From Siphonodentalium dalli (Eukaryota; Mollusca; Scaphopoda; Gadilida; Siphonodentaliidae), in NCBI GenBank assembly GCA_032622095.1, contig CP136063.1, positions 37,112,106-37,176,105 of the forward strand: a stretch of 64,000 nucleotides of DNA, given 5' to 3'. Shown here in pieces: positions 33,201 to 42,171 of this stretch. Each line of letters begins with the position of its first letter. Positions within the stretch are counted from its first letter, which is position 1. The translations under genes and the position numbers were made by a program. The notes under the pieces are model-generated. The model saw nothing but the letters and a program-made list of their open reading frames with translations, was not told where the DNA came from and did no database searches.

Positions 33201-33730
33201 TGACCGGCTGGTACACATATATGCTCGGGAAAGCGACACATGTGAGAGTTTGTATCTCCCATTACAATAATTGGACCATCATCCGCGGTCATCGATATAA
33301 GATTTTCTATTGATTCCAAGCAATTTTCGAAATGGTCATCACTGTGGTTTGTGCTGGGTAAGTATATTTGAAGGAAAGTTAAAACAGATGATTCTCCAAG
33401 TGACATCTGTATACCAACTGCACAGTTACTGTCGAATTCTAAAGTTGTACACTGATCTGCGATACACTTTTTAATTAAAATAGCAACTCCGTCTCGTGTG
33501 AAGCTGCCAGCACTACTCGTTGCAATTGTCCTGCCTGGTTTACTCACAGCAACATATGAGTTGTCTATTGATTGAATGAACGACAAGTCTGCACTGTCGA
33601 GCCAATGCTCAGATAATCCAACAATGTCATAAATCTGAGATTTGAGGAGCGACGAAAGATACAGCACTGTGGGTTTAACACCAGTAGCGTTCCATGATAG
33701 AATATTAATTTTGTCCATCATTGTCATCAT
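30230..33730 (-). CDS. LINE ORF2: EEP endonuclease and reverse transcriptase
   Basis: 1,166 residues, uninterrupted. An N-terminal EEP (APE-like) endonuclease spans about 1-260: ILSWNATGV, Glu41 in LSEHW, GDTN at 158-161, RIDHI with Asp222, and SNHLP with His250. Reverse transcriptase spans about 500-790: LKRGKSSGIDNI, YRAITLLPTIYKV, a catalytic Asp643 in FLDSQKAFD, QGTRQGAVTSP, and the catalytic pair AADD at 741-744, where Phe/Tyr-Ala/Val is more usual. A C-terminal CX2C...HX4C zinc-like motif lies near 1080-1100. The product would nick target DNA and copy its RNA in place. The start overlaps the ORF1 frame by ~26 nt (ATG 33730; ORF1 stop at 33705-33707), a tight junction suggesting reinitiation or coupled translation. 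Antisense ORFs here are shadows. Confidence 0.92.
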   Translation of the reverse strand: MMTMMDKINILSWNATGVKPTVLYLSSLLKSQIYDIVGLSEHWLDSADLSFIQSIDNSYVAVSKPGRTIATSSAGSFTRDGVAILIKKCIADQCTTLEFDSNCAVGIQMSLGESSVLTFLQIYLPSTNHSDDHFENCLESIENLISMTADDGPIIVMGDTNSHMCRFPEHICVPAGHKTRMGLISAFLERILSFSVTCTTTCEGPVHTFYPFSTVAAPSRIDHIILPRALEDLVINSAVLDDNELNTSNHLPVTCCIRIPDVPVDVPLPHTKVAFNWEKMDIPTYQHALNTFLSSDYPTAIATKPDLNILYSDIITAILCASYECTSPKSHHKSSKSYWTADLKLLHDDLKIKRRAWIVNGRPHAWDVSSYVDYKNTKRQFRRRMRSASRSEDDKLCENLERFATDNIKRFWKTVNTNNQTSHANGLGCAMNFDDNTLREPAQVLSAWRSYFKRLYTPEPHSDRYFEKSVRMRLSTLFDNLHEDFNSKMFCDPINTTELTTVIRTLKRGKSSGIDNICNEHLLFGSERLKEFLCNLFNGILTLEWIPPALKTGIIIPLLKGEPKPRNLPDSYRAITLLPTIYKVFEHILLKRFLAYGQFFSFPNALQHGFQKGVSCLMSSFVLQESISYTRDLDSRAYVCFLDSQKAFDRVWHDGLLVKLCDLGFKGKILRIVANMHEDCSSQVMFNGALTSAFEISQGTRQGAVTSPFFYLVYINDLLKSLQSSRHGLSIGNVSCSSPTAADDIALISTSKAGLDSLMDICHNYSKTWKFNFSPTKSAVVVFNETTRQSQRHERSWYLGDQVVQELDGCVHLGLKQSKFKNETNRCTVLSEKIRKTYFSVAGRKATKSCTPQTMLTLIKAIVLPKALFGSELLPTPNNTLTYSIEKSFRVCVKHVQSLPACTPTDIALGLLGIMPIEKEIHVRKLLFLADVIHLPEGHQVPLILFLQKLFQIVLFDRSTSGFTADIIQLLKEYNMYDFLETYMQSGEFPSKSAWKSLVKCAVRGYYSTQWSSSIRSHPKYDTFRFVTSDPLSCWNIWKLPRKYPRRSAHLRNLALLMNKTSYDNGINCKACGSRYNNELLHVISYCCAASILSLRNLFWEHILNKFGITTFRYMESRDELSLCAFLLGSEIINPPDAVTLFMEQIILDSAIYILIMCQIIRGFSY

Positions 33731-34292
33731 AATTGTGTGTTGAACGCTTTGGTGGGTCCCGTGACCAAGGTCTGAATTCGATGCCTTTTGGCCAGAAGTC
33801 GTCTCTGTAGATCGAGTTCATGTCGGTATCATGAATGTGAATACGCGCGGACTGCGTCCCTCTTCGGTTGCTCCACAAAAGTCGCACGAATGTGGCTGTG
33901 ACTCCCTTTTCCTCCAGATAATTCCAAATGTCACATTCTCGTGATCTCAACGAAATTCCTCGAACGAATATTTTCCTAGTGCGTTTTTGTCTGTTATGTG
34001 GTACACCGGTGAAACCATGGCTTGAATAATCGGTTTCATGTGTGTCTGACTGTCTCTTATTATCACCCATGACGTCAGTTTCTAAATCGCGGAGCCTGTC
34101 GTTTTCATTCCGCTGCACCGTCGAATGTGAGTATTGCATCAGGGGTGACCTGCTCTCTACTGGCGAAAATGCTGATATGCTATTCACATGTAGTTCACTG
34201 TCCGGTTTCGATAAACGTGCTGATTCTTGAAGGCTATTTACATGCAAGTCGATGCCTTGTTCCGAGGACTGTGTTGCTTTCGGTGGCTTTGG
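33705..34292 (-). CDS. LINE ORF1, second frame: C-terminal RRM-like part
   Basis: The frame is open from just after a TGA at 34293-34295 to the stop at 33705, overlapping the first ORF1 frame by ~52 nt. No ATG suits it; the earliest usual start-like codon is TTG at 34247. This suggests that it was, or is, translated as an extension of the first frame through a -1 shift. The C-terminal part has KIFVRGISLRSRE, then RRGTQSARIHI and DDFWPKGIEFRPW, the pattern of the RRM-like C-terminal domain of many LINE ORF1 proteins. Its role would be RNA binding in the retrotransposition particle. Whether the shift is programmed or a mutation in this copy cannot be settled from one copy. Confidence 0.75.
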   Translation of the reverse strand, partial: PKPPKATQSSEQGIDLHVNSLQESARLSKPDSELHVNSISAFSPVESRSPLMQYSHSTVQRNENDRLRDLETDVMGDNKRQSDTHETDYSSHGFTGVPHNRQKRTRKIFVRGISLRSRECDIWNYLEEKGVTATFVRLLWSNRRGTQSARIHIHDTDMNSIYRDDFWPKGIEFRPWSRDPPKRSTHNYDDNDGQN

Positions 34293-35746
34293 TCACTAGA
34301 TTTGGGACCAGGTGGAACACCTTGCGTTCCGTACGAAGTATTCTCGAGGTTACATTCAATGGGTTTAGGCGTTTCAACCTTATTTGACGGGGGTATCTTT
34401 GGAAGTTTATATGACTCTGTCGAAGACATAACATTAACAGTGACGTCTGGTTGTTTGGCAGGACCGGCACGAGAGAATTCGCCAGACTTTGGCAATGGAT
34501 GTCCTGTCCTTTTCTCTAGTGCGGTAACAGGTGTTGACGACGATGGTCCTTCTGCGTTTTGTGACTCACTAAACGAGCGGTCATAGTCCTTTATATTCGA
34601 CTGGATTCTAGCGGATGTCGGTGTGTTTTGTGGAAGACACTGCTGAATATCTATACACAGGTTATTAAACTTTACTGTGATGTCACAGGCGAACATGTCG
34701 AACATGATGCTGAATTTTCTATCAATGTTCTCTATGAGTTCTTCGGATGATTTCAACAAATCCTTGTACCCATTTCTGATAGATACAAGTTTGCTATTGA
34801 GAGTGTCAGCTTTTACAAAAGTTTTAGAATAGTCATTCTCCTTAGTTTGTATATTTTTGAAGAGTTCTTCGTGTTTCTCAGTGTTTTCTGTGATGTCTCT
34901 TTGCACAACTTTGAGTTGGTTTTTCAGGCTTACTAAGCCGTTGCAGCGTTCATCGTGCAACCTATTAAGAGATTGGTCGAGCGAGGAACACTTCACAGAA
35001 ATATGTTCAATTGACTTTGCATTCGTATTGCACTTGAGCGATGTGTTGTTGGAACTTTTCTCTAGGGCATCTAGTCGTTTTGTTAGTTCGATCTGATTGT
35101 CTTTTATCAATTTGATGTCACTGTGGATACTATTCGTGGCGGTCGAATTGTTCGCCTTAAGAACAGTGATATCTGCAAGTACTTGAGCTAACTTATCCTG
35201 GATGCACACGTTGCTGCAGGGACAAGCCGCAGCGGCGGCTGGTGTGTCGTTTGGTCGACGATCAGGCTGAGTATGAGATGGTTTTGTTTTGTTTATGCAT
35301 TCTCTCAAATCGTCGAAAGAGCCTCCATTGCAAAACTGCACAAGGTTGAAGATGTCTTTCGCTAGTCGGCTACTAACTGGGAATCCGCCGAGATCTGGGT
35401 CCCGTTGGACACGACATTTCAGGTTATAGTGATGCAGATCAGAACATTGATTTTGTGCATTTGAGAATACATTTTCCCTGATTGTCCGTAGATCTGTGTC
35501 GTTTGGCATAGCATGTAGTATGCCAGCGATGAACTTGTCTTTTGGGTGGTCCCAGATTTCGCTGAGCTCTGGGGAATAGTTTTCAGAGAAATAGTCGGGT
35601 AAGCTGGTGTTTTTAGCAGCCGGTTGTGATGGCTGTGTATATGAGATTTCAGCATTTCGAGAGTCGTTGTTCTGTGAGAGTACAGTATAAGTCTTTTCTC
35701 CGACTGTGGCTATCTCGTAATTCGACATAGTGATCATTGGGGTCAC
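34238..35746 (-). CDS. LINE ORF1, first frame: coiled-coil RNA-binding protein
   Basis: 502 residues, the first ORF of the LINE. A globular N-terminal part (about 60-150, with DKFIAGILHAMPNDTDLRTI) is followed by a Cys-containing Ala/Pro stretch (CPCSNVC, near 175). A long heptad-rich region at about 180-350 is likely coiled coil and trimerisation. A Ser/Thr/Pro-rich C-terminus follows. Stop TAA at 34238-34240; the downstream -1 frame carries the RRM-like domain, so this ORF alone lacks it. LINE ORF1 proteins bind element RNA as chaperones; that role is taken from the family. The first Met (MTPMITM) is chosen because nothing upstream is in frame; MSNYEI a few codons later is also possible. 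Confidence 0.8.
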   Translation of the reverse strand: MTPMITMSNYEIATVGEKTYTVLSQNNDSRNAEISYTQPSQPAAKNTSLPDYFSENYSPELSEIWDHPKDKFIAGILHAMPNDTDLRTIRENVFSNAQNQCSDLHHYNLKCRVQRDPDLGGFPVSSRLAKDIFNLVQFCNGGSFDDLRECINKTKPSHTQPDRRPNDTPAAAAACPCSNVCIQDKLAQVLADITVLKANNSTATNSIHSDIKLIKDNQIELTKRLDALEKSSNNTSLKCNTNAKSIEHISVKCSSLDQSLNRLHDERCNGLVSLKNQLKVVQRDITENTEKHEELFKNIQTKENDYSKTFVKADTLNSKLVSIRNGYKDLLKSSEELIENIDRKFSIMFDMFACDITVKFNNLCIDIQQCLPQNTPTSARIQSNIKDYDRSFSESQNAEGPSSSTPVTALEKRTGHPLPKSGEFSRAGPAKQPDVTVNVMSSTESYKLPKIPPSNKVETPKPIECNLENTSYGTQGVPPGPKSSDQSHRKQHSPRNKASTCM

Positions 35747-36932
35747 TTATGTCTCAGCACCGGTCGATGAACGAAGTGCGACTGGGGTTTACTACGACGA
35801 CTTATAACAGGTGCACCTGGCGATGACCGATTTTATAATTGTCTCTTTTCCAACGAAACAGACAAATGTGTGAAAGGGGTAGATAGTTTGGTTGACGATA
35901 ACAGCGTCTTGGGTTATGGTTACAATACACCAAATGATTTACATAGGCCTCAGTGTTAACAAATCCCGCTGGCCTATATTCGTTGCAAAGCTTTGACCCT
36001 GCACGAGTATTTGAAATTAAAGAACGTCCTTTTAGACACACAGAAATGTGCAAAAAAGTACTTGTTAACATGGTAGATCACACTGGAGCTTGACAAACGT
36101 CACACTACCCTTAAAATTGTGAAAAAAATGACATCGAAAAAAACACAAACACCTCCCATAAATTATTCGCCACTTGCACAGCCATAACCATTTACCATGT
36201 GGTTATATTTGATGTTTCTCGACGGGAAACACATCTGTGCATTTTTTCGTGCACTTTTCATCCATGTATCATTGACCATTCAGCTGCCAGAATTTTTTTT
36301 ATGCTGATCCTAGCTTGGGGGTCCCAGGGGAAATCACTCTACTAATTTGTATTTGGTGTATTGTAACCTTATAGGCTTATATCCAGACGGAATTTAACGA
36401 ACTGAGTTCACTGCATTGTATCTATCGATGTCTCCTGGTCGAAACCAATTATACAATTTTTTTATACATTGTTCTTATCCCATTCAAGCTTCCTGGAATA
36501 TCACACAGCCGATCACTGTAGTTTAATTGTTTGTTGATCACACATCGTTAAGGAAGGTCGGCGACTGTCCTGTCCATTGTTGATTTTCCTCAAGTAGATC
36601 TAATTAAGGCGGCTTGGGTGCTGTTGATCACACCTCTGTACAGCTGATTAGTCGTTGATTATATGGCGTAATTATCGACACAGGAGGTGGTAATGGCAAC
36701 AAAATGGCGACATGAACAGTGTATGGACATCATAATAGTATCAGTTTGGGTGTTCGGAACTCACAATTATCGGAATGAGATTAGCACGAAGTCCATGTAT
36801 TCCGAAAGAGAACGAACGTCACTAGCACTGTCACAAATCTGCGATTCCACATAGTTGGGTATTCAGAAATATTTGACGAATTATGGAGAGCGAAAAAGTA
36901 ATGGCTTCTCGATAGGAACGATAACTCGCAAC
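35747..36932 (-). other. 5' UTR of the LINE, internal promoter expected
   Basis: About 1.2 kb between ORF1 and the target duplication, without a domain-bearing ORF. LINEs of this type carry internal promoters at their 5' ends; no specific motif was recognised. The right limit is set by the duplicated flank. Confidence 0.55.
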
Positions 36933-37178
36933 CTATGGAAACGTTATGTTGACTTAATAACATTATCTGAGAATACGACGAATTAAGCGACATTGGCTGC
37001 GTACACACGTACCACAGTAGCGATGGCATAGTAGGTGTGACAATGTATTATGGTGGAGTTTGTTGACAATTGGTCCGTCAATAATAATAACAATGAGTCG
37101 ACTGGATCAATTAACCATTGCTTTTCACCTAGGTTGATCTCTACTCATTAAGTTTTGCTAAATTGTATTCACGACGAT
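36933..37178 (+). repeat. 246-bp direct repeat flanking the LINE, right copy
   Basis: Same sequence as 29782-30027. It includes the left arm of the inverted-repeat element and runs on without a break into the rest of that element. This copy therefore shows the target as it was before LINE insertion. Confidence 0.85.
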
Positions 37179-37613
37179 AATCGCACGATAGATCGTCCAG
37201 AATTGTGTTTGACCGTGGCCTGGTGGCAATTCCTCATTGACTCACATAGCATTATTGTGGTACGTTTTTTTATATGATCTCAGTGCATGCATGTTTATCT
37301 AATTATGTTAATGTCATTGATACGAACAAGCATGGCTGTTGAGATGGGTTATTGATTAAGTTATCAAGTGGACTTGTGTCTTAGCTTGTAAAATAAAACA
37401 CTGCGTGTTGAGTAAAGACATTCGGGTATATACATCCTTGATAGATCGACCGTCGCTGGTAGACTCATTGGTAGACTCATTGTGCGAATTTGCAGAGGGC
37501 GACATGGCTTTCTATGGCATATTAATTATGACAACCAATTGTCAACAAAATCCATCTTAATTAATTGTCACACCTACTATGCCATCGCTACTGTGGTACT
37601 TGTGTATGCAGCC
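36995..37613. mobile_element. Inverted-repeat (MITE-like) element, ~619 bp
   Basis: The ~80-bp ends are inverted: left GGCTGCGTACACACGTACCA and, reversed, right GGCTGCATACACAAGTACCA, then both continue CAGTAGCGATGGCATAGTAG and GTGTGACAAT. Outside both ends is ATT, a possible 3-bp target duplication. No ORF. A partial copy of the left arm also lies at 29842-30027 because of the LINE-associated duplication. It sits at the end of the older LINE fragment. Confidence 0.7.
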
Positions 37614-38059
37614 ATTATCAGACCAGCACGTCCGTAAATGTTGACATATTTCATTATACAAATAAAGGAAATATACATGCATGTTACAGCTATGTTAGGG
37701 TGGGCGTTATTCGCTAACACCACACACTCATGGAACTAAATGGTCGCTGAAAATTGAGGTTGTTTTCGGCGATACATTTACCCGATAGTGCTTGGTTTAC
37801 ATTTACATTGACACGCATTTTATGTCTATGTGCATGTAGATCATGCATAATAGGTTCGCGTAAGCTCATATGGTGCATATATGTGTATGTAATCGACCAC
37901 GACCGTGCCAATGTTCTAATTGCATTGTATCCTTAACATACTTGTGTAAATTCCCGAATCTGATAATGTATGTCTTAGTTTTTTCTTGCACTCCGATTGG
38001 AGATGTCATCGTGGTATCATCTTGGCCTTGTCTGTGTTAGACCGGAGTAGCACCCATAC
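37614..38059. other. No supported gene
   Basis: AT-rich sequence, possibly including the 3' UTR of the older plus-strand LINE fragment (ACAAATAAAGGAAA near 37660). Nothing else. Confidence 0.35.
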
Positions 38060-38074
38060 ATTCGATAGCTATAT

Positions 38075-38325
38075 ATGTGAGGGTGCGAGTGTGTATGTGT
38101 ATAAGGGTGTGTTTGTATGTGTATATGTGCTTATATGTGGATGCATGTATATATGTGTGTGGGTGTGTGTATGTATGTGTGTATATGTATATGTATGTAT
38201 GTGTGTATGATGTGTGTATGTATATATGCATATAGAAGTGTATATGTATGTATAGAGAGGGAAGAGGACGAGAGAGGGAGAGAGAGAGAGAGAGAGAGGG
38301 GGAGAGAGATAGAGAGAGAAAGATG
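38075..38325. repeat. (TGTATG)n / (TG)n then (GA)n microsatellites
   Basis: TG/TATG-rich repeats at about 38085-38245 followed by a GAGA-rich tract at about 38260-38325. ORFs on both strands here (rich in Tyr/Thr/His or Arg/Glu) are microsatellite translations. Confidence 0.9.
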
Positions 38326-38340
38326 GGATGTACGAATGCA

Positions 38341-39393
38341 TGTGTGACTAGTCAGACACGCTTTGAAATAAGAATTGCTCGATTTAGAGTATTGCTATAT
38401 GTTTATTGTTTCATTGTAAATAAATAGTATATGGCGTTATGTCCTATGTGTTTATATTGCTATGTTTCGTTGATATATTTGTCTTTGTGTGATAGCGGAT
38501 TATATACTGGCCGATGAACAGAAGGGGGGTAAGTGACAATACAATTTATTGGAGTCAAAACTTGGGTTCATTTTGAAATGCTAATAATTACACGAGAACA
38601 TGGTTGGGCACATCGAGGAGGGAGTAATTGTAATTGCACTAATATTACACACGTATATATTATAAGTTTCCATGTACCACCTAGTCGGTGGTACTCAACC
38701 CCAGTCTTAGTACCGGCACCGTGTACAATGTCCAAGTACCGACACGACATGGCATGTTCTATGTATGGAGGAAAGACCACTCCGATGATTAATTGAACAA
38801 CGATGCAACACCACTACAGAACCCCGGTAAACGCCTGACAAACTTGGATCACGGGTCATATAGTATCTGGTTTAGAAGCAGCTGCGACTTCGCATATTAT
38901 GTTGTCATAATATGACATGCATCGTCACCCCGTGTACGTGGTATCGCCAAAACTGAGGGTATCGCCAAAATTGAGAATATGGGAAAGTCATTTTCACGTA
39001 TATGATATGGGGATATGCTTGTTTGTCATCGTAAAACAGACAACGAACAACGCATCGAGTATACACATATCGTATAGCTACAAATGATGCAATTATGGCT
39101 TTTTTAAGAGTCATCAGATAATATTGTAACGATTATATGTTAACCCTAAACATCCATACACATATGATCACAATGTATTATGTGTTGCACACATTTGTGG
39201 CACACACTTTGGTGCATGGAGGCCGGAGTGGCTGGCATTCGGATATGAGCAGTGTAACGTATATACACAATGCGATTGCCTATACACCATTGAAAGTATT
39301 GGCACAAAGCAACTAAGAGTTACAATCATGTAGGAACACATAATGGTCCTTATGTTATCGATTTACCACGTGGGTAGATTCATACTATATATA
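38341..39393. other. No supported gene
   Basis: Unremarkable sequence with short ORFs (up to 87 codons) lacking domains. It leads into the hammerhead-like motif. Confidence 0.4.
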
Positions 39394-39430
39394 TGTACCC
39401 GACGAAGGCTGTATAGCCGAAAGCTAGTAC
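39394..39430 (+). ncRNA. Hammerhead-ribozyme-like motif, degenerate
   Basis: The motif CCGACGA-AGGC-TGTATA-GCC-GAAA matches the hammerhead core layout (CUGANGA, helix II, GAAA) except for C where the core U should be. GTAC occurs on both sides. Similar CTGACGA...GCCGAAA motifs are known in terminal repeats of Penelope-like elements. Helices I and III are not convincing here, so activity is doubtful. The nearby (TA)n run and absent coding sequence fit a relic. Confidence 0.28.
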
Positions 39431-39484
39431 GACATTAAAGATTTGATGGGTCTTTAATTGGTGTTATCATATTGATAAGAACTT

Positions 39485-39488
<4 letters not shown>

Positions 39489-39554
<66 letters not shown>
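39489..39554. repeat. (TA)n microsatellite
   Basis: About 66 bp of uninterrupted TA, directly before TACTAGAAGGTGACCCGAC. A similar TA run stands before the second copy of the same block at 43066. The ORF spanning it is an artefact. Confidence 0.95.
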
Positions 39555-39555
<1 letters not shown>

Positions 39556-39959
39556 TAGAAGGTGACCCGACTTCGTCCGGGCTTTGACCTTGAATTGTCC
39601 ATTTTGAAGGTGAAGGTCAGGTGGGGTCACGATTTGACCCGTCCAAAACACTGCCCGGACAAAAGTACCCGTCGAAATCCATTTAAATCTGTTCAAATAT
39701 ATTTACTAATAATTGTGCTCTGAGGCAGGTTATGGCCTTCACAGACACTTAGGAACAGGGTAGGTCTAAGATATAAGTAATACAGGGGAGATCTTCCAAA
39801 AACATACCTATACCGGGCGGGCTGGGTGCATCTCAGAGGCCTGAAACAAATTGTTTGTGCAAATTTTTTTCAACCCACATTATGGACATTGTTTTAAGTT
39901 GTTTTCACTAATAAATGTGTTCTAACAAAGATTACAACCTTAAGTTAACCAACACTTAA

Positions 39960-40986
39960 AGGTGGATTATCTCTTTGTAAACATGCATTATATAGTTACC
40001 GGGATATAAAATATTAGATTTGAATCGAAGACTCCTGTCCGGAAATGCTTCTATCGATTAATATTAATTTTATTTCGAATGTTTTCTTGTCTAAAAGTGT
40101 GTGTTTGTTCAGCTAACGAACAATAGTGGTTACTGTTAACAGAGACAGACCAGGAATTTTATTGTACAATTTTGTCACAAATAAACGTTAATTATAATCA
40201 TTATCGCTTATATATGTGGAACAAAACAATACAAACAATCAATCTGGAACATTTGACTTTCGGTGCGTAGCCATAGGAACCGCCCAGTGTTCTATATCGC
40301 AATATGGTATCATCCGAATGGTCTGTTTTAAAATTAGTAACATAAACGGTCCCGATTTAAAGATGGATTATCTCTTTAAATAACAAATTTTAAATAGTTG
40401 CGTGGGTATAAAATAATAGATATGAACTGAAGACATATGCCCGGAAAAGCTTCTTTCAATTACTATTGATTTTATTTCGAATATTAAATCGGGCCAGTTT
40501 AGTTTACTATTTTTAGAACGGACCATTCGGATGAGACCGTATTGCGATATAGATCACTGGGCTGTTCCTAGGCTACGCAACGAATGTCAAATGTCACAGA
40601 TTTGGTTGTTTGTATTGTTTTGTTCCACAGATATAAGCGATAATCAGTATAATTAACGTTTATTTGTGAAAAAATTGCACAATATAATTTATGGTCTCTG
40701 TTAACAGTAACCACTATTGTTCGTTAGCTGAACAAACACCTTTTTAGACCAGAAAATATTCGAAATTAAATTAATATTAATCGATAGAAGCATTTCCGGA
40801 CAGGAGTCTTCGATTCAAATCTAATATGTTATACCCCGGTAACTATATAATACATGTTTACAAAAAGATAATCCACCTTTAATATTTGAAATAAAATCAA
40901 TATTAATTGATAGAAGCTTTTCCGTACTGGGGTTATCAGTTCATATCTATTATTTTATACCCACGCAACTATTTAAAATTTGTTAT
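39960..40986 (+). mobile_element. MITE family A, copy A1 (interrupted by A2, 3' end lost)
   Basis: Starts AGGTGGATTATCTCTTTG after TTAA at 39956-39959. It is split at its internal TTAA (40357-40360) by copy A2 and resumes at 40883 (TATTTGAAATAAAATCAATA). It then meets copy A3 at a second internal TTAA (40987-40990). Its own right end is missing here but present in the duplicate block. Confidence 0.8.
40361..40878 (+). mobile_element. MITE family A, copy A2, inserted in A1
   Basis: 518 bp. Left end AGATGGATTATCTCTTTA; right end, reversed, AGGTGGATTATCTTTTTG. Flanked by TTAA at 40357-40360 and 40879-40882. The uninterrupted site CCCGATTTAATATTCGAAAT is visible in copies near 41393 and 44903, which proves a TTAA duplication. 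Confidence 0.88.
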
Positions 40987-40990
40987 TTAA

Positions 40991-41508
40991 AGGTGGATTA
41001 TCTCTTTGTAAACATGTATTATATAGTTACCGGGGTATAAAATATTAGATTTGAATCGAAGACTTCTGTCCGGAAATGCTTCTATCGATTAATATTAATT
41101 TTATTTCGAATATTTTCTGGTCTAAAAAGGTGTGTTTGTTCAGCTAACGAACAATAGTGGTTACTGTTAACAGAGACCAGAAATGTTATTGTACAATTTT
41201 ATCACAAATAAACGTTAATTATACTCATTATCGCTTATATCTGTGGAACAAAACCATACAAACAACCAATCTGTGACATTTGACATTCGTTGCGTAGCCG
41301 TAGGAACAGCCCAGTGCTCTATATCGCAATACGGTCTCATCCGAATGGTCGGTTCTAAAAATAGTAACATAAACGGGCCCGATTTAATATTCGAAATAAA
41401 ATCAATATTAATTGATAAAAGCTTTTCCGGACATAGGTCTTCAGTTCATATATTATTTTATACTCACGCAACTATTTAAAATTTGTTATTTAAAGAGATA
41501 ATCCATCT
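40991..41508 (-). mobile_element. MITE family A, copy A3, inserted in A1
   Basis: 518 bp, opposite orientation to A2, ends AGGTGGATTATCTCTTTG and AGAGATAATCCATCT. TTAA flanks at 40987-40990 and 41509-41512. The interior carries GTTAACAGAGACC and CGAATGGTCGGTTCTAAAAA. The ORF 41243-41479 is inside it and is not a gene. Confidence 0.85.
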
Positions 41509-41512
41509 TTAA

Positions 41513-42171
41513 GACTCAATTCTTGGATTCTGTTTCCCGTTTGTGTTACTGGTTTATAATAATGTTGGCTATTCGGTTGTGATCTTCGTCGTCGTGTTAA
41601 AAGAAAGCCATGATTTTGCGGCTATACTTGACCTTCACCTCAGAATTAGCAATCACGTTATATTCAAGTAATTGAGTAATTTGTTTTGGGTAAACTATTT
41701 AATTACACCCGACCGGACTTCCGTGTTAATTTACTTTACATCTCATACGTATTCCGGACCTTAACCTAGTCATCGATCCGTTTCAGTCATTTCTGATCGG
41801 TCAAGGGGTCGATAAATGACGGTAGGCAGTTGATGCCGGCCAGCTAATGAAGTTTCGATTGTTGACCTTGACAGGACTGTTGAACCCCAAATGACCTTCC
41901 GTGACGGAAGTAAAATTTATGTTTCGCGCATTATTTTTGAAGTTTTGTGTGAAGTATTTAATCAACTGTAAGCAAAATTGGTTAATGAATAATATATATC
42001 TGTATTATCCTCCATGAGTGGATATTCATATATATAAATATTTATATTTCATATATGTGAACAGACACTAATTGATACATAACATAGTGTATCATAAATA
42101 TAAAATGGTAAATATATATACAATAAGACAACCACAATCGTTCATATGCGGACTACATGTGTGTACCACGC
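41513..42171. other. No supported gene
   Basis: Sequence between the duplicated block and the inverted-repeat element, AT-rich with ATATATAAATATT words near 42030. No ORF with a domain. Confidence 0.4.

Larger units (their letters stand above)
30028..36932 (-). mobile_element. Apparently full-length two-ORF LINE (~6.9 kb)
   Basis: Read on the minus strand: 5' UTR (36932-35747), ORF1 in two overlapping frames (35746-33705), ORF2 (33730-30230), a ~175 bp 3' UTR and a (TAA)n-type tail (30052-30028). It is bounded by a 246-bp direct repeat. Presence of an ORF1 with coiled coil, an EEP endonuclease plus RT in ORF2, and a simple-repeat tail place it among EEP-type non-LTR retrotransposons (Jockey/CR1/L2/I-like). 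I do not assign the clade. The uninterrupted ORF2 and matching flanks suggest a young insertion. Confidence 0.88.
39555..41512 (+). repeat. ~2 kb duplicated block, copy 1
   Basis: From CTAGAAGGTGACCCGACTTC onwards this is nearly identical to 43066-45038, including all nested MITEs. One visible difference is a 13-bp direct repeat (ACAAAAGTACCC) present only in copy 2 near 43175. Copy 1 ends after the third MITE and lacks the last 19 bp that copy 2 has. No coding sequence. Confidence 0.85.

Noticed and set aside
38037-38347. Tyr/Thr/His-rich and Arg/Glu-rich ORFs on both strands
   Set aside because: Direct translations of TG/TATG and GA microsatellites.
39454-39696. ORF with a Tyr-Ile repeat (likewise 63486-63746)
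   Set aside because: Produced by (TA)n tracts.
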